A DNA stretch of 64,000 bases from Neobacillus cucumis (GTDB lineage Bacteria; Bacillota; Bacilli; Bacillales_B; DSM-18226), in the NCBI RefSeq assembly GCF_023715505.1, contig NZ_JAMBOH010000001.1, positions 434,001-498,000 on the forward strand, given 5' to 3'. The number at the start of each line of letters is the position of its first letter. Position 1 is the stretch's first letter. The notes under the pieces were generated by a model that made no database searches, was not told the origin of the DNA, and saw nothing but the letters and a program-made list of their open reading frames with translations. The position numbers and the translations under genes are program-made. This document shows, in pieces, positions 1 through 10,604 of this stretch.

Positions 1-835
1 ATTGGTAAAAACTATTTGAAACTGAATCAGATAAGTCTTGATAGGTAGAATCAAGTGCAGCAGCCTCTTCAAGGGAGCCCATGACCATCCCAATCCAATC
101 TAGTCCCTTTTGTTCTCCCTTTAGAGCGTTATATCCAGTTTGAATGGCCTCGAATACCCTTTCGAAATTCCCTAATTTTCTTTTTTCCTCAGACAATTCT
201 TCATCTTCATTTGGTTTTAAATCTGCCTTTTGGATTTCATCTAACTGAAATTGAATTAGATCCAGCCGATGTGCTGTCTGCTGGTCGTTCTCGCTCAAGG
301 ATTTAAGTTTATGTAGTGTTTGCTCAAAACGGCGAAATACCTGTGAATATTCATTCTGAGCAGGATAAATTGACTCTGCCCCGAATTGATCAAGTAATGT
401 CAAGTGTCTTGTTTCATCCATAAGCTCCTGATGTTCATGCTGACCATGTATATCTACAAGTGTTGCACCTATTTCTCTGAGAATTGAAATAGTCACCAGT
501 TTTCCATTGATCCGGCAAACACTTTTCCCAGTCCGGGCAATATCACGCCGTAAAATCAGCATGCCCTCTTCAATCTCAATCCCAAATTCATACGCTTTTG
601 ACTTAACTGGATGGTTAGGATCATCTATTTGGAATAACCCTTCAATAATGGCTTTTTCTTCACCATGACGGACAAATTCAGCAGACCCTCTGCCACCCAC
701 TAATAAATGGATGGCATCGATAATAATGGATTTACCAGCACCTGTTTCACCCGTTAGAACCGTTAACCCTTTTTCAAACGAGATCGACAAATCCTCAATA
801 ATGGCGAAGTTTTTTATTGATAATTCTGCTAACAA
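1..835 (-). CDS. recN: DNA repair ATPase RecN, N-terminal part (runs off the left edge)
   Basis: RecN is an SMC-like ATPase that acts early at DNA double-strand breaks. The frame is open from a TTG at 835 to the window edge, giving about 278 N-terminal residues of a protein usually near 570. The start reads LLAELSIKNFAIIEDLSI, and the Walker A GETGAGKS follows about 30 residues in. A coiled-coil region rich in E, Q and L follows. The TTG is preceded by a GGGGGGA Shine-Dalgarno about 6 nt upstream, which overlaps the end of argR. The argR-recN adjacency is standard in Bacillus. The C-terminal half is outside the window. Confidence 0.93.
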   Translation of the reverse strand, partial: MLAELSIKNFAIIEDLSISFEKGLTVLTGETGAGKSIIIDAIHLLVGGRGSAEFVRHGEEKAIIEGLFQIDDPNHPVKSKAYEFGIEIEEGMLILRRDIARTGKSVCRINGKLVTISILREIGATLVDIHGQHEHQELMDETRHLTLLDQFGAESIYPAQNEYSQVFRRFEQTLHKLKSLSENDQQTAHRLDLIQFQLDEIQKADLKPNEDEELSEEKRKLGNFERVFEAIQTGYNALKGEQKGLDWIGMVMGSLEEAAALDSTYQDLSDSVSNSFYQ

Positions 836-850
836 GGTACTTCCCCCCAT

Positions 851-1300
851 TTAAAGCATGTCAAGGAACCGGTTTGTAATGACCTCAGTGTCTTCCGGTG
901 TTCGACAAATAATTAACATGGTATCATCACCACAAATTGTTCCCAGTATTTCATCCCAGTCAAGGTTATCAATTAATGCACCTATTGCCATAGCGTTACC
1001 AGGCAGGCATTTCATGACGAGTAAATGACCCGCGGAATCAATTCTGACAAAAGCGTCAATAAGCGATCGTTTTAATTTTTGCAAAGGGTTAAAGCGTTGG
1101 TCCGCAGGCAAGCTGTATTTATAGCGTCCATCTGTTAATGGAACTTTAACCAAGTGCAATTCTTTAATATCTCTAGAGACGGTTGCCTGCGTTACATTAT
1201 ATCCTGCACTCTTTAATTCATCTACTAATTCATCTTGCGTCTCAATATCGTTGCTGGCAATAATTTCTCTTATTTTAATATGGCGTTGACCTTTATTCAT
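851..1300 (-). CDS. argR: Arginine repressor ArgR/AhrC
   Basis: This is the hexameric arginine-sensing repressor of arginine biosynthesis and activator of catabolism. At 149 aa it has the full family length. The N-terminal winged helix (about residues 1-70) includes [13 protein letters not shown]. The C-terminal arginine-binding and oligomerisation domain includes the typical GTICGDDT stretch. It lies between tlyA and recN as in B. subtilis, although two dispersed repeats separate it from tlyA here. Start is ATG at 1300 after an AGGTGAAAAA Shine-Dalgarno. Confidence 0.96.
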   Translation of the reverse strand: MNKGQRHIKIREIIASNDIETQDELVDELKSAGYNVTQATVSRDIKELHLVKVPLTDGRYKYSLPADQRFNPLQKLKRSLIDAFVRIDSAGHLLVMKCLPGNAMAIGALIDNLDWDEILGTICGDDTMLIICRTPEDTEVITNRFLDML

Positions 1301-1315
1301 TTTTTCACCTCGTTA

Positions 1316-1456
1316 TAAGAAAAGCGCAAGCGCCTTGGTCAGCCCCGACAAGCATAAGACGAGCCGGCCGAAAGGTTGCTTTTTAACCTTTTGGACGGAT
1401 TGACTTATGACCTCGAGGGGCTAGGCGCTGGAGCTAGACATTTCTCAAAGTCAAAA
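1316..1456. repeat. Dispersed imperfect palindromic repeat, copy 1
   Basis: This is an element of about 135 bp that begins AAGCGCAAGCGCCTTGGTCA and ends near GGCGCTGGAGCTAGACA. Its ends pair with each other (AGCGCCT...AGCCCC against GGGGCTAGGCGCT), and an inner hairpin forms from CCGAAAGGTT and AACCTTTTGGACGG. Related copies occur at about 1478, 16706, 27424 and 33698. The open frames inside it are not genes. Confidence 0.85.
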
Positions 1457-1477
1457 ACTTTTATACTTTCTTATCTC

Positions 1478-1614
1478 ATAAGAAAAGCGCAAGCGCCTTG
1501 GTCACCCCCGACAAGCATAAGACAAGCCGGCCGAAAGGTTAATTTTAACCTTTTGGACGAGGCTGTAGACCATCGAGGGGCTAGGCACTGGAGCTAGACA
1601 ATTCTCAAAGTTAA
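1478..1614. repeat. Dispersed imperfect palindromic repeat, copy 2
   Basis: This is a near-identical second copy in the same orientation, only about 25 bp after copy 1. It differs at scattered positions, for example GTCACCCCCGAC against GTCAGCCCCGAC, and in the inner loop. The remainder of the argR-tlyA gap (1615-1750) shows no gene. Confidence 0.85.
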
Positions 1615-1750
1615 AAGCTTTTTACTTTTGAATCTAATAAAAGAACATCAGTGTATGTCCTATCTACCAATATGTTAGCCCATTTCCAAAGGAATGTACA
1701 TTTTTTTCTCATAAAAATACATTCACATACAAAAGGGATAGGCTATTTGC

Positions 1751-2587
1751 CTACCCTTCATCCCGTTTTGTGTGAAATTCCTTATGGGATTGCTCGACAA
1801 TTTCAGCAGGCTGAATTTGCAGTTGATTAATCCCCGCTTCTCGTTCATTTTCCCATCTTAGGTGAAGCAAAAATTCAATATTTCCGTCTCCTCCTGTAAT
1901 AGGGGAGTAGGATAAGTTTTTAACAATATAGCCTTCCTTGATGGAAAAGTTAATAATTTTTTCAATAACCTGTAGATGTACTTTTTCATCACGTACAATT
2001 CCTTTTTTACCGACTTGCTCTCGTCCAGCCTCGAATTGCGGCTTAACCAAAGCAATAATATCACTGCCAGGAATTAATAATGTTTTTAGAACTGGTAAAA
2101 TCAATGTTAATGAAATGAACGATACATCGATGGTGGCAAAGTTTGGCATTTCACGACTTAAATCTGCTGGTGTGACATAACGAAAATTGGTTCTTTCCAT
2201 TACAATTACACGTTCATCCTGCCTCAGTTTCCATGCCAGCTGATTATAACCTACATCGAGGGCATAGGACATCTTTGCACCATTTTGCAATGCACAATCT
2301 GTAAACCCACCAGTGGAAGAACCGATATCCAATAAAACCTTATTTTCGACATTCACATCAAAGACCTTTAATGCCTTTTCCAGCTTTAATCCACCACGAC
2401 TCACATATGGAAGTACATTCCCCTTTATATTTAAGGGTATATCTACTTTAACCTTCTCACCAGGTTTATCTAGTCGTTCCTCATTTGTATAAACTAAACC
2501 TGCCATAATCGCTCTTTTTGCCTTTTCCCGGGTCTCAATGAGTCCTCTTTCAACTAATAAAACATCTAAACGTTCTTTGTTTTTCAT
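1751..2587 (-). CDS. tlyA: TlyA family rRNA 2'-O-methyltransferase (YqxC)
   Basis: This is a putative rRNA ribose methyltransferase, also called hemolysin A family. The N-terminal S4 RNA-binding domain (about 1-65; RLDVLLVERGLIETREKAKR) is followed by an FtsJ/RrmJ-type Rossmann methyltransferase with the SAM motif LLDIGSSTGGFTDCAL near residue 90 and a K-D-K-E type core. Its 278 aa is normal. The ATG at 2587 nearly abuts the dxs stop, so it is in the dxs operon. The precise rRNA target in Bacillus is not shown by sequence. Confidence 0.93.
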   Translation of the reverse strand: MKNKERLDVLLVERGLIETREKAKRAIMAGLVYTNEERLDKPGEKVKVDIPLNIKGNVLPYVSRGGLKLEKALKVFDVNVENKVLLDIGSSTGGFTDCALQNGAKMSYALDVGYNQLAWKLRQDERVIVMERTNFRYVTPADLSREMPNFATIDVSFISLTLILPVLKTLLIPGSDIIALVKPQFEAGREQVGKKGIVRDEKVHLQVIEKIINFSIKEGYIVKNLSYSPITGGDGNIEFLLHLRWENEREAGINQLQIQPAEIVEQSHKEFHTKRDEG

Positions 2588-2589
2588 AT

Positions 2590-4491
2590 TTATGCCCTTT
2601 GTTGTTTTTTTCTGGCCTGCGCTAAAATAGAAGTCCTCTTTACTGCTTCTTCTGTTGTTAAACCGATTTCCTCAAGTAAGGAATCTACATCACCATGTTC
2701 AATAAATCGATCTGGAATCCCTATTCTGTCAATAAATGCATCGTGATATCCCTGGGATCCCGCATACTCAAGGATTGCACTGCCAAACCCACCTTGCAAA
2801 ACAGCCTCCTCAATCGTCAGGATAGGGATTTGTTTATCAAGAAGCTCCGTTAGCATTATTTCATCAATCGGCTTAATAAACCTAGCATTAACAACTCTAA
2901 TGGATAATCCTTGTTTTTCAAGACTTTGTGCGGCCTCCATTGCCATTGGAATGGTGGTACCAAAGGTTAAGATCGCCGCATCTGTTCCTTCTTTTATGGT
3001 CTCCCAAGTGCCAATCGGAATGTTCTGGAGGTCTTCATCCATCTCTACCCCTAATCCATTACCGCGTGGAAATCTCATAGCAATCGGTCCATCATTATAA
3101 TTTAATGCGGTATAAACCATATGCTGACCTTCATTTTCGTCCTTAGGCATCATTAAGACCAGATTGGGGATATGCCTTAAAAAAGCTATATCAAATACTC
3201 CTTGATGCGTTTCACCGTCCGCACCTACTAAACCAGCACGGTCAATTCCAATAAAAACATTTAAATTTTGCCGGCAAATATCATGAAGCACTTGGTCATA
3301 GGCTCGTTGTAAAAAGGTTGAATAAATGGCCAAAAAAGGCTTCATATTTTGAGTGGCCAATCCTGCTGCAACAGTTGCAGCGTGCTGCTCGGCAATCCCC
3401 ACATCGAACATTCGGTCTGGGAACTCGCTGGCAAAACCTTCTAGCTTCGAACCTACCGGCATTGCTGGGGTAATTGCAACAATTCGCTCGTCACTCCTTG
3501 CAAGCTTACGGACCGTTTCGCTGACAACACTGCTCCATGCAGGCGGTTGCTTTTTTGTTGGTTTGACAAAATCTCCTGTATCCATTTTATATGGTCCCGT
3601 TCCATGCCAAGTACCAATCTTGTCACTTTCAGCCGGTCTAAACCCCTTCCCCTTTTTTGTAATAACATGGAGAATCACAGGTCCGTCGGTCTTTTTTGCT
3701 GATTGGAGGCTTTCAAATAAAGTATCAAAATTATGACCATCAATCGGTCCTAAATAAGTAAAGCCCAGCTCTTCAAAGAACATACCGGAAACCACTAAAT
3801 ACTTCAGGCTATCCTTTACTCTTTCAGCCGTTGCAGCCAGTTTTCCGCCAACAGCGGGAATTTTCTTTAACAGTACTTCAAGTTCATCTTTTACCCATTG
3901 ATATTTTCCAGCCGTCCGTAATTGACCCAAAATATTATGAAGTGCACCGACATTGGGAGCAATGGACATTTCATTGTCATTAAGGACTACAATCATATCT
4001 TTTTTCTCATGTCCAATATGATTTAGGGCCTCAAGTGCCATTCCGCCCGTTAAGGCACCGTCGCCAATTACAGGGACTACAAAGGAATTCTCTTTTTTCA
4101 GATCCCTTGCAATTGCCATACCCATAGCAGCTGAAAGAGAAGTGGAGCTGTGTCCCGTCTCCCAAACATCGTGCGCACTTTCTTCCCGTTTCGGAAAACC
4201 GCATAACCCCTTAAATTGTCTTAACGTGTCAAATTCACTGGCCCTGCCAGTTAAAATTTTATGAACATAGGATTGGTGACCAACATCCCAAATAATTTTA
4301 TCCCTCGGACTATCAAAACATCTATGTAATGCGAGCGTTAGTTCCACCACACCTAAATTTGGCCCGATATGCCCTCCCGTTACAGATAATTTTTGAATTA
4401 AAAACTCACGAATTTCTTGACTAAGAGCCTCAAGCTCCTGATTCGACATCCTTTTTAAGAAGGATGGGTCCTTTATTGATAATAAATCCAT
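2590..4491 (-). CDS. dxs: 1-deoxy-D-xylulose-5-phosphate synthase
   Basis: Dxs condenses pyruvate and glyceraldehyde-3-phosphate with thiamine diphosphate. It is the first step of the MEP isoprenoid pathway, which also feeds thiamine and pyridoxal synthesis. Visible motifs are HIGPNLG, the ThDP motif GDGALTGG, and the transketolase C-domain [15 protein letters not shown]. The open frame extends to 4596, but the B. subtilis-like start [12 protein letters not shown] lies at 4491, giving 633 aa. The extra 35 residues look like non-homologous 5' sequence. The Shine-Dalgarno at 4491 is weak, so the start is inferred from family alignment. Confidence 0.95.
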   Translation of the reverse strand: MDLLSIKDPSFLKRMSNQELEALSQEIREFLIQKLSVTGGHIGPNLGVVELTLALHRCFDSPRDKIIWDVGHQSYVHKILTGRASEFDTLRQFKGLCGFPKREESAHDVWETGHSSTSLSAAMGMAIARDLKKENSFVVPVIGDGALTGGMALEALNHIGHEKKDMIVVLNDNEMSIAPNVGALHNILGQLRTAGKYQWVKDELEVLLKKIPAVGGKLAATAERVKDSLKYLVVSGMFFEELGFTYLGPIDGHNFDTLFESLQSAKKTDGPVILHVITKKGKGFRPAESDKIGTWHGTGPYKMDTGDFVKPTKKQPPAWSSVVSETVRKLARSDERIVAITPAMPVGSKLEGFASEFPDRMFDVGIAEQHAATVAAGLATQNMKPFLAIYSTFLQRAYDQVLHDICRQNLNVFIGIDRAGLVGADGETHQGVFDIAFLRHIPNLVLMMPKDENEGQHMVYTALNYNDGPIAMRFPRGNGLGVEMDEDLQNIPIGTWETIKEGTDAAILTFGTTIPMAMEAAQSLEKQGLSIRVVNARFIKPIDEIMLTELLDKQIPILTIEEAVLQGGFGSAILEYAGSQGYHDAFIDRIGIPDRFIEHGDVDSLLEEIGLTTEEAVKRTSILAQARKKQQRA

Positions 4492-4656
4492 TTCTGGACC
4501 ACTCACTTTCATTCTTTTTCGTTCTACATATATTATTCCTAGTATTTCTATCTCATCTGAAAAAATAGCCGCTAACACAGTAAGTGATAACGGCAATTAA
4601 CAACTCCTCTACAATGAGAACAATTAGAACATACTAATACTCAGCCTAAAAGCACG

Positions 4657-5550
4657 CTAGTGATCCCTTGATGCCACTAAATCCGTTATTTCGTTAAGAA
4701 AAATAGTATTTAACTCTGTCTTTTTTAAGTATTCTTTGGACAGCATAATCTGTTTCTGAAGGGCGGCTCTTGCCCCTTCCAAGGATAATAATTGTGGATA
4801 GGTGCTTTTATGGTTAACGGTATCACTGCCAACTGGCTTTCCAATTATTTGTTGATTGCCTACCAAATCTAGAATATCATCCTGTATTTGGAAAGCAAGT
4901 CCAAGGTGATGTGCAAAAGACGATAGGTTTTGTAATAAGCTTTCATTTGCATGAGCCATAATGGCTCCTGCAACAACACTGAATTTTAGCAGCTTACCTG
5001 TTTTGTGAATATGTATATACTCTAGTTCATCAAGGGATAGAATTTTGTTCTCCCCTTCCATGTCAGCTACTTGTCCGCCTACCATTCCTTCAGCTCCGGC
5101 TGCTTTTGCCATTTCTATTACCAACTTCGTTTTTACAGTAGGTGGAGCAAAATCTTCGGAAAGCATGTTTATTACTTCAAAACTATAGGTTAATAAAGCA
5201 TCACCAGCGAGTATCGCAATCGCATCACCAAACACCTTATGATTGGTTGGCTTTCCTCTTCTCAAATCATCATTATCCATACTAGGCAGGTCGTCATGAA
5301 TTAAAGAATAGGTATGAATCATTTCGATTGCGGCTGCAGCCGGAATTCCCTTTTTAGGGTCAATTCCAAAAGCATCTAAGGTTGCGAACAACAATAAGGG
5401 GCGTATTCTTTTACCGCCTGCTTCTAGAGAATAAATCATGGAATCCTTTATTACGGAAGGGGCATCCAGTTTTTCTACCAGCGCTCGAAGTTCCCGATTT
5501 AACAGTTGTTGATATTCTTTTCTAAATGCGTCTAGTACCCTGGTTTCCAA
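4657..5550 (-). CDS. ispA: Farnesyl diphosphate synthase
   Basis: This polyprenyl synthase makes C15 farnesyl diphosphate from IPP and DMAPP. Both Asp-rich motifs are present: first DDLPSMDNDDLRRG with the preceding SLIHDDLP, and second FQIQDDILD. At 297 aa it has the usual length. Start is TTG at 5550 with GGAGGATTAGGC upstream. It lies immediately downstream of xseB and upstream of dxs, linking two steps of isoprenoid synthesis. Confidence 0.95.
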   Translation of the reverse strand: METRVLDAFRKEYQQLLNRELRALVEKLDAPSVIKDSMIYSLEAGGKRIRPLLLFATLDAFGIDPKKGIPAAAAIEMIHTYSLIHDDLPSMDNDDLRRGKPTNHKVFGDAIAILAGDALLTYSFEVINMLSEDFAPPTVKTKLVIEMAKAAGAEGMVGGQVADMEGENKILSLDELEYIHIHKTGKLLKFSVVAGAIMAHANESLLQNLSSFAHHLGLAFQIQDDILDLVGNQQIIGKPVGSDTVNHKSTYPQLLSLEGARAALQKQIMLSKEYLKKTELNTIFLNEITDLVASRDH

Positions 5551-5552
5551 GC

Positions 5553-5786
5553 CTAATCCTCCTCTGTAATAGAAAAACGCTCAGTACGTCCGTCCTCCGT
5601 AATAATTTGCGTAAGCTGTTCCTCCACCGTTTTTAATTTATCATGACATAGTTTTGAAAGTTCCATACCTTCCTTATAGAAAGTAATTGCTTCTTCTAAG
5701 GGAACATCGCCTTCTTCAAGCTTCTCAACAATTTCCTCAAGCTTTGTCATGGCCTCTTCAAAGGTTAAGGTTTTATCATTTGTCAC
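5553..5786 (-). CDS. xseB: Exodeoxyribonuclease VII small subunit
   Basis: The 77-aa helical small subunit of ExoVII includes the family signature [16 protein letters not shown] followed by [14 protein letters not shown]. Several copies bind one XseA. The GTG start overlaps the end of xseA by 11 nt, so translation is probably coupled. Its only neighbour partner is XseA, as expected. Confidence 0.95.
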   Translation of the reverse strand: MTNDKTLTFEEAMTKLEEIVEKLEEGDVPLEEAITFYKEGMELSKLCHDKLKTVEEQLTQIITEDGRTERFSITEED

Positions 5787-7134
5787 TATTTTCTCTCTCC
5801 TTTATAGTTTCCACTTTACAGAAAAGGCTTCCATCCGTTAATTGAATTTGAACTTGCTCATTCGCTTTTACCTGATTGACACTTTTAACGAGCCGGTTAT
5901 CCTTTGTATAGGCTAAACTATATCCCCGCTCCATTATTTTAAGTGGGCTTAATGCCTGTAGTGTAGAAACCATCCGATCAAATTCTGTCTGTTTTTTTAC
6001 ATAAATCTGCGTTACTGCTCGGGTTAGATCCTTTTGCGTCCTGTCAAAACGCCTTTTAGCCTCCTGCAGTCCCTCGTTTGGATGTCTACGCTGTAATCGT
6101 TTTGTTAAAATCTCATACTGGTCATTTTTTACTCCGGTTAATCGAGAGGTTCCACGTACCAGTTGTTCAGTTAACCGATCCACCTGCTCAAGTTTTTGCT
6201 CGTAAAGCCGGTGCGGATATCGAAATGCATATGATTTTTGAACACGATTTAACCGTTCTTTTTCAAAATTAAACCTTCCGCTCATGACCCGGATCAGACG
6301 AGTTTGCCGCTGTAAAATTCGATCCATCAACTCTTCAATATGCGGAACAGCTAATTCTGCTGCACCGGTTGGTGTAGGAGCCCGCATATCAGCAACGAAA
6401 TCAGCAATTGTAAAGTCAGTTTCATGACCTACCGCTGAAATAATCGGAATCTTAGATGAATAAATAGCACGGGCTGTCATTTCCTCATTAAAGGCCCATA
6501 ACTCCTCAATAGAACCTCCTCCCCGTCCAACAATTAAGACATCAATTTCCTCCATGCTGTTGGCTTTTTCGATGGCCTTAACGATTGAAGGGGCAGCGTT
6601 CTCTCCTTGAACCAGAGCAGGGAACACAAGTATATTTGCAATGGGATAACGTCGTTTAATTGTGGTAATGACATCCCGTATGGCGGCTCCTGTAGGGGAA
6701 GTAATCACACCAACCGTTCTTGGATATAGAGGAATGTTTTTTTTTGTTTCGGGAGCAAATAACCCTTCGGCTTCTAATCTTTTTTTTAGTTGTTCATATG
6801 CTAGAAATAATTCTCCAATGCCATCAGGCTGCATTTCTCTAATATATATTTGATATTGGCCGCTTGGTTCATAGACACTGACTTCACCCTTAACAATCAC
6901 TTTCATACCGTTTTCAGGTGAAAATTTCATAAATCGAGATTGCCCGGCAAACATCACAGCAAGAATTCGGGCTTTCTCATCCTTTAATGTAAAATACATA
7001 TGTCCGCTTGAATGCTGCTTAAAATTTGAAATTTCGCCTCTTACATGGACTTCTCGTAAATGGGGATCAGCATCAAATTTCCGCTTGATATATTTTGTTA
7101 AAGCATTCACAGATAAATATCTTTGTTCCTGCAT
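5776..7134 (-). CDS. xseA: Exodeoxyribonuclease VII large subunit
   Basis: This is the catalytic subunit of the single-strand-specific bidirectional exonuclease ExoVII. The N-terminal OB fold ([15 protein letters not shown]) is followed by the catalytic core with [14 protein letters not shown] and [28 protein letters not shown], then a long C-terminal coiled coil (from about residue 270). Its 452 aa matches the family. The ATG at 7134 follows AAAAGGAGCTGCAC. Confidence 0.96.
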   Translation of the reverse strand: MQEQRYLSVNALTKYIKRKFDADPHLREVHVRGEISNFKQHSSGHMYFTLKDEKARILAVMFAGQSRFMKFSPENGMKVIVKGEVSVYEPSGQYQIYIREMQPDGIGELFLAYEQLKKRLEAEGLFAPETKKNIPLYPRTVGVITSPTGAAIRDVITTIKRRYPIANILVFPALVQGENAAPSIVKAIEKANSMEEIDVLIVGRGGGSIEELWAFNEEMTARAIYSSKIPIISAVGHETDFTIADFVADMRAPTPTGAAELAVPHIEELMDRILQRQTRLIRVMSGRFNFEKERLNRVQKSYAFRYPHRLYEQKLEQVDRLTEQLVRGTSRLTGVKNDQYEILTKRLQRRHPNEGLQEAKRRFDRTQKDLTRAVTQIYVKKQTEFDRMVSTLQALSPLKIMERGYSLAYTKDNRLVKSVNQVKANEQVQIQLTDGSLFCKVETIKERENSDK

Positions 7135-7251
7135 GTGCAGCTCCTTTTGAAGAAAGAATAAAACTGTCCTTATCTATTATACATTTAGCGAGATTTTTTG
7201 TCTGTAAAAAACAAATCGCTCCTAAATGTATAAGATAAGGACATCATTTAC

Positions 7252-8109
7252 TTAATCTCGGACATGACTTTCAGCAGCAGACTTCACCGTATTGTACATA
7301 AGCATGGTGATGGTCATTGGACCGACACCTTTTGGAACTGGGGTAATAAACCCTGCCTTTTCTGCAACCTCTTCAAACGCCACATCGCCACAAAGTTTTC
7401 CAGCTTCATTCCGGTTGATACCAACATCAATAACAACGGCGCCATTCTTAACATGCTCCGCCGTAATAAAGTTCGGTATTCCGACCGCAGCGACAAGAAT
7501 ATCCGCTTGGTTTGTATGTAACGGCAAATCTTTTGTTTTAGAATGACAATAGGTAACAGTGGCATCTTGACTTAAGAATAATTGACCAACTGGTTTACCA
7601 ACAATATTACTTCTTCCCACTACGACTACATGCTTCCCTGGAATAGAAATACCAGTCTCCTCCAGTAACACCATAATCCCGTATGGTGTACAAGGTAAAA
7701 AGGCATTCTGCCCGGTCATCATTCTACCAATATTGATTGGGTGGAAACCATCGACATCCTTTAACGGAGAGATGGATTCAATTACTTTCTTTTCATCAAT
7801 ATGCTTTGGCAGCGGCAGCTGTACTAATATACCGTGAATGTCCGGCGTTTCATTTAATTCCGCAATTTTAGCTAATAGCTCCTGTTCGGAGACTTCTTCT
7901 GGCATTTCAATTAATAATGAATTCATGCCTAGTTCTTTACAGGCCTTTTCTTTGTTGTTCACATATGTCCTAGATGCATGATTATTTCCAACTAGAATTA
8001 CCGCTAGGCCTGGTGTTACGCCACGATTTTTCAATTTCACAACTTCTTCAGCAATTTCCACTCTTTTTTTTGCTGCTATCTCTTTACCATTAATAATCTG
8101 TGCTGTCAT
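7252..8109 (-). CDS. folD: Bifunctional methylenetetrahydrofolate dehydrogenase/cyclohydrolase FolD
   Basis: FolD interconverts 5,10-methylene-, methenyl- and 10-formyl-tetrahydrofolate in one-carbon metabolism. Recognised motifs are YVNNKEKAC with the catalytic Lys, ILVQLPLPKHI, DVDGFHPINIGRM, the NADP-binding VVVGRSNIVGKPVG, and PVPKGVGPMT. GTG (8112) and ATG (8109) starts are adjacent. ATG has the better spacing to GGGAGG, giving 285 aa. It shares one-carbon metabolism with the glycine cleavage genes at 40-44 kb. Confidence 0.96.
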   Translation of the reverse strand: MTAQIINGKEIAAKKRVEIAEEVVKLKNRGVTPGLAVILVGNNHASRTYVNNKEKACKELGMNSLLIEMPEEVSEQELLAKIAELNETPDIHGILVQLPLPKHIDEKKVIESISPLKDVDGFHPINIGRMMTGQNAFLPCTPYGIMVLLEETGISIPGKHVVVVGRSNIVGKPVGQLFLSQDATVTYCHSKTKDLPLHTNQADILVAAVGIPNFITAEHVKNGAVVIDVGINRNEAGKLCGDVAFEEVAEKAGFITPVPKGVGPMTITMLMYNTVKSAAESHVRD

Positions 8110-8143
8110 CACTTTTCCTCCCGCTGTCCCTAGAAAATATCAA

Positions 8144-8539
8144 TTAATTGTTTTGAAGTGTATCTTTTATCTTAGATAAAACGCCATTAATAAACTTACT
8201 TGATTGATTATCACCGTATATTTTTGCAATTTCTATCGCTTCGTCTAATATAACATTGCCGGGAATTTCCTGACAAAATTTCAATTCAAATACGGCCATT
8301 CTTAATAAGTTCCGATCAACAGTAGCCAATCGGTCTAAAGTCCACTTTTCAAGGTTTTCGATAATAAGGTTATCGATTTCAGCTTTTTGTTCGCCGACCC
8401 CTTGAACTAGCCGGTTTAGATAGTCATCACTCGGCTCACCTTCTAAGACATGTTCAATTGCTAATGATGGTTCGGTGTTACTAACATCAATTTGAAAAAG
8501 TGCTTGTAACGCCTTTTCCCTAGCTGTTCTTCTTTTCAT
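8144..8539 (-). CDS. nusB: Transcription antitermination factor NusB
   Basis: NusB binds boxA RNA with S10 in rRNA antitermination. The 131-aa all-helical protein begins MKRRTAREKALQALFQID, identical in style to B. subtilis NusB. The open frame extends 8 codons further upstream. AAAGGAG about 11 nt before the ATG at 8539 supports the shorter form. It is separated from yqhY by a terminator and about 270 bp without another gene. Confidence 0.94.
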   Translation of the reverse strand: MKRRTAREKALQALFQIDVSNTEPSLAIEHVLEGEPSDDYLNRLVQGVGEQKAEIDNLIIENLEKWTLDRLATVDRNLLRMAVFELKFCQEIPGNVILDEAIEIAKIYGDNQSSKFINGVLSKIKDTLQNN

Positions 8540-8762
8540 TCTACCGTTAACTCCTTTAGTCATATATTAACTTAACTGCTTCTTTATAATTTTTGTTTAT
8601 GAACTGGCACTAAGCACTTAAAACTAGCTTGCACATAAAAAGATAATAGCATAACTAAAATGGAATCGCACGGTATGTCTTATTATTTTATAAAAGAGCA
8701 GCCAGCATTTTATTAATACGTAATAAGTTGTATCCATAATATGTTATTCATAAACTTATAGT

Positions 8763-8801
8763 GAAAATAGAAGAACCAAAGGATTCTATACCTTTGGTTC
8801 T
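8763..8801 (-). terminator. Terminator downstream of yqhY
   Basis: A perfect 10-bp stem is formed by GAACCAAAGG and CCTTTGGTTC with an 8-nt loop. On the minus strand it is followed by TTCTATTTTC. The rest of the yqhY-nusB gap (8540-8762) shows no gene. Confidence 0.8.
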
Positions 8802-8808
8802 CAAAAAC

Positions 8809-9216
8809 TTAAAGTTCAGTGTCAATTTCCTGTTCATTCTTTTGGGTTTCAAATGCAATCCCCACTACGTGAATGTTTACTTCTTCTGCATCTAAGGCAG
8901 TCATATTCAACAAGGCTTGACGAATATTATCCTGAACCTTTCCAGCAACTGCCGGGATAGACGTACCAAACTTCATTAAGCAATAAACATCGACTTTAAT
9001 TCCTGTTTCAGTAAGTTCTACCTTAACACCTTTGCCGTGATTCTTTTTCCCAAGACGCTCTACAACACCTGTTGCAAAATTACCGCGCATCCCGGAGACA
9101 CCTTCCACCTCGGATGCAGCGATTCCGGCAATCACTTCAATAACCTCAGGGGCTATTTCAATTTTACCATGTCCATTGTTTCCTTGATCCATTTCCAAGA
9201 CACTAAATTCGCTCAT
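8809..9216 (-). CDS. yqhY: Asp23/Gls24 family envelope protein YqhY
   Basis: This 135-aa Asp23-family protein contains the family stretches GKIEIAPEVIEVIAGIAASEVEGVSGM and the C-terminal LDAEEVNIHVVGI. In B. subtilis YqhY is encoded with accBC and modulates acetyl-CoA carboxylase activity; here it directly follows accC (18 nt). ATG at 9216 is preferred over the upstream in-frame start because GGAGGTG lies 8 nt before it. Confidence 0.92.
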   Translation of the reverse strand: MSEFSVLEMDQGNNGHGKIEIAPEVIEVIAGIAASEVEGVSGMRGNFATGVVERLGKKNHGKGVKVELTETGIKVDVYCLMKFGTSIPAVAGKVQDNIRQALLNMTALDAEEVNIHVVGIAFETQKNEQEIDTEL

Positions 9217-9234
9217 TTTAAACACCTCCAGATA

Positions 9235-10590
9235 TTAGACAGACTTCATCACATCATACAATTCCAGAAATTTTGTATTAAAATTGCCTTCCACAAATTT
9301 CTCATGCTCTAACAATTTTAAATGGAACGGTATCGTTGTATGGATACCTTCCACAACAAACTCACTTAATGCCCGCTTCATTCTTGAGATTGCTTCTTCT
9401 CTGGTGCTGCCATATGCGATGACCTTTGCAATCATGGAATCGTAGTAAGGCGGAATGGTATATCCTGGATACGCCGCTGAATCGATACGAACTCCTAACC
9501 CGCCTGGCGGTAAATACATCTTAATTTTTCCTGCTGAAGGAAGAAAGTTCTTCTCTGGATTTTCTGCATTAATACGGCACTCAATGGCCCAGCCTGTAAA
9601 AGTAACATCCTCTTGTTTAAGGGTTAGTTTTTCACCGTTTGCAACTCGGATTTGTTCTTTAATCAAGTCAGTTCCAGTGACCATTTCTGTCACAGGATGC
9701 TCGACCTGAATTCTTGTGTTCATTTCCATAAAATAAAACTTGCGATTGCGGTAGTCATATATAAATTCTACCGTTCCGGCACCTGAATAATCAACTGCTT
9801 TTGCCGCTTTTACAGCTGCTGTTCCCATTTCCTCACGAATCTCACCATCTAAAGCCGGTGACGGCGATTCTTCCAACAGCTTTTGAAGGCGGCGTTGGAT
9901 AGAGCAATCTCTTTCACCTAAGTGTATCGTATTTCCATGTTTATCACCTAGTACTTGTATTTCAACGTGACGGAAATCCTCAATATATTTTTCTATGTAC
10001 ACACCAGAATTTCCGAAGGCCGTCAACGCTTCCTGCTGAGTGATATTGATTCCTTTAATTAATTCCTGCTCACTTTTGGCGACACGGATCCCTTTACCTC
10101 CTCCGCCTGCTGTTGCCTTAATGATGACAGGGTAATCGATTTGTTTAACAAGCTCAAGTGCTTCCTCAATATCATTAATAATCCCTTTAGAACCTGGAAC
10201 AACTGGTACACCAGCTTCGCGCATGGTTTCCCTGGCAATGTCCTTGGTGCCCATTTTTGTAATTGCTTCTGGGCTTGGTCCAACAAAAGTGATATTACAT
10301 TCTCGACAAAGCTCTGCAAAGTCTGCATTTTCAGCAAGGAAGCCATATCCCGGGTGAATGGCATCACATGAGGTCAATTTTGCAACACTAATTATATTTG
10401 TAACGTTTAAATAACTGTCTTTTGATGATGTTGGTCCTATGCAATAGGCTTCATCTGCGAGTTGAACATGCAGGGCTTCACGGTCGGCCTCAGAGAAGAC
10501 GGCAACCGATTCAATCCCCATTTCCCGACAGGCACGAATAATCCTGACAGCAATTTCTCCTCTATTTGCAATTAACAGTTTCTTTATCAT
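9235..10590 (-). CDS. accC: Acetyl-CoA carboxylase, biotin carboxylase subunit
   Basis: AccC carboxylates biotin on AccB at the expense of ATP and bicarbonate, the first half-reaction of malonyl-CoA synthesis. It has an ATP-grasp fold. The N-terminal [23 protein letters not shown], the glycine-rich ATP lid [12 protein letters not shown] and the catalytic [13 protein letters not shown] are all present. Its 451 aa is typical. It follows accB by 14 nt. Confidence 0.97.
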   Translation of the reverse strand: MIKKLLIANRGEIAVRIIRACREMGIESVAVFSEADREALHVQLADEAYCIGPTSSKDSYLNVTNIISVAKLTSCDAIHPGYGFLAENADFAELCRECNITFVGPSPEAITKMGTKDIARETMREAGVPVVPGSKGIINDIEEALELVKQIDYPVIIKATAGGGGKGIRVAKSEQELIKGINITQQEALTAFGNSGVYIEKYIEDFRHVEIQVLGDKHGNTIHLGERDCSIQRRLQKLLEESPSPALDGEIREEMGTAAVKAAKAVDYSGAGTVEFIYDYRNRKFYFMEMNTRIQVEHPVTEMVTGTDLIKEQIRVANGEKLTLKQEDVTFTGWAIECRINAENPEKNFLPSAGKIKMYLPPGGLGVRIDSAAYPGYTIPPYYDSMIAKVIAYGSTREEAISRMKRALSEFVVEGIHTTIPFHLKLLEHEKFVEGNFNTKFLELYDVMKSV

Positions 10591-10604
10591 CCTGTTATCG
10601 CTCC

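Noticed and set aside
1376..1597. Open frame of 73 codons across the first two repeat copies
   Set aside because: It is made of palindromic repeat sequence and has no Shine-Dalgarno; similar frames appear in the other copies.
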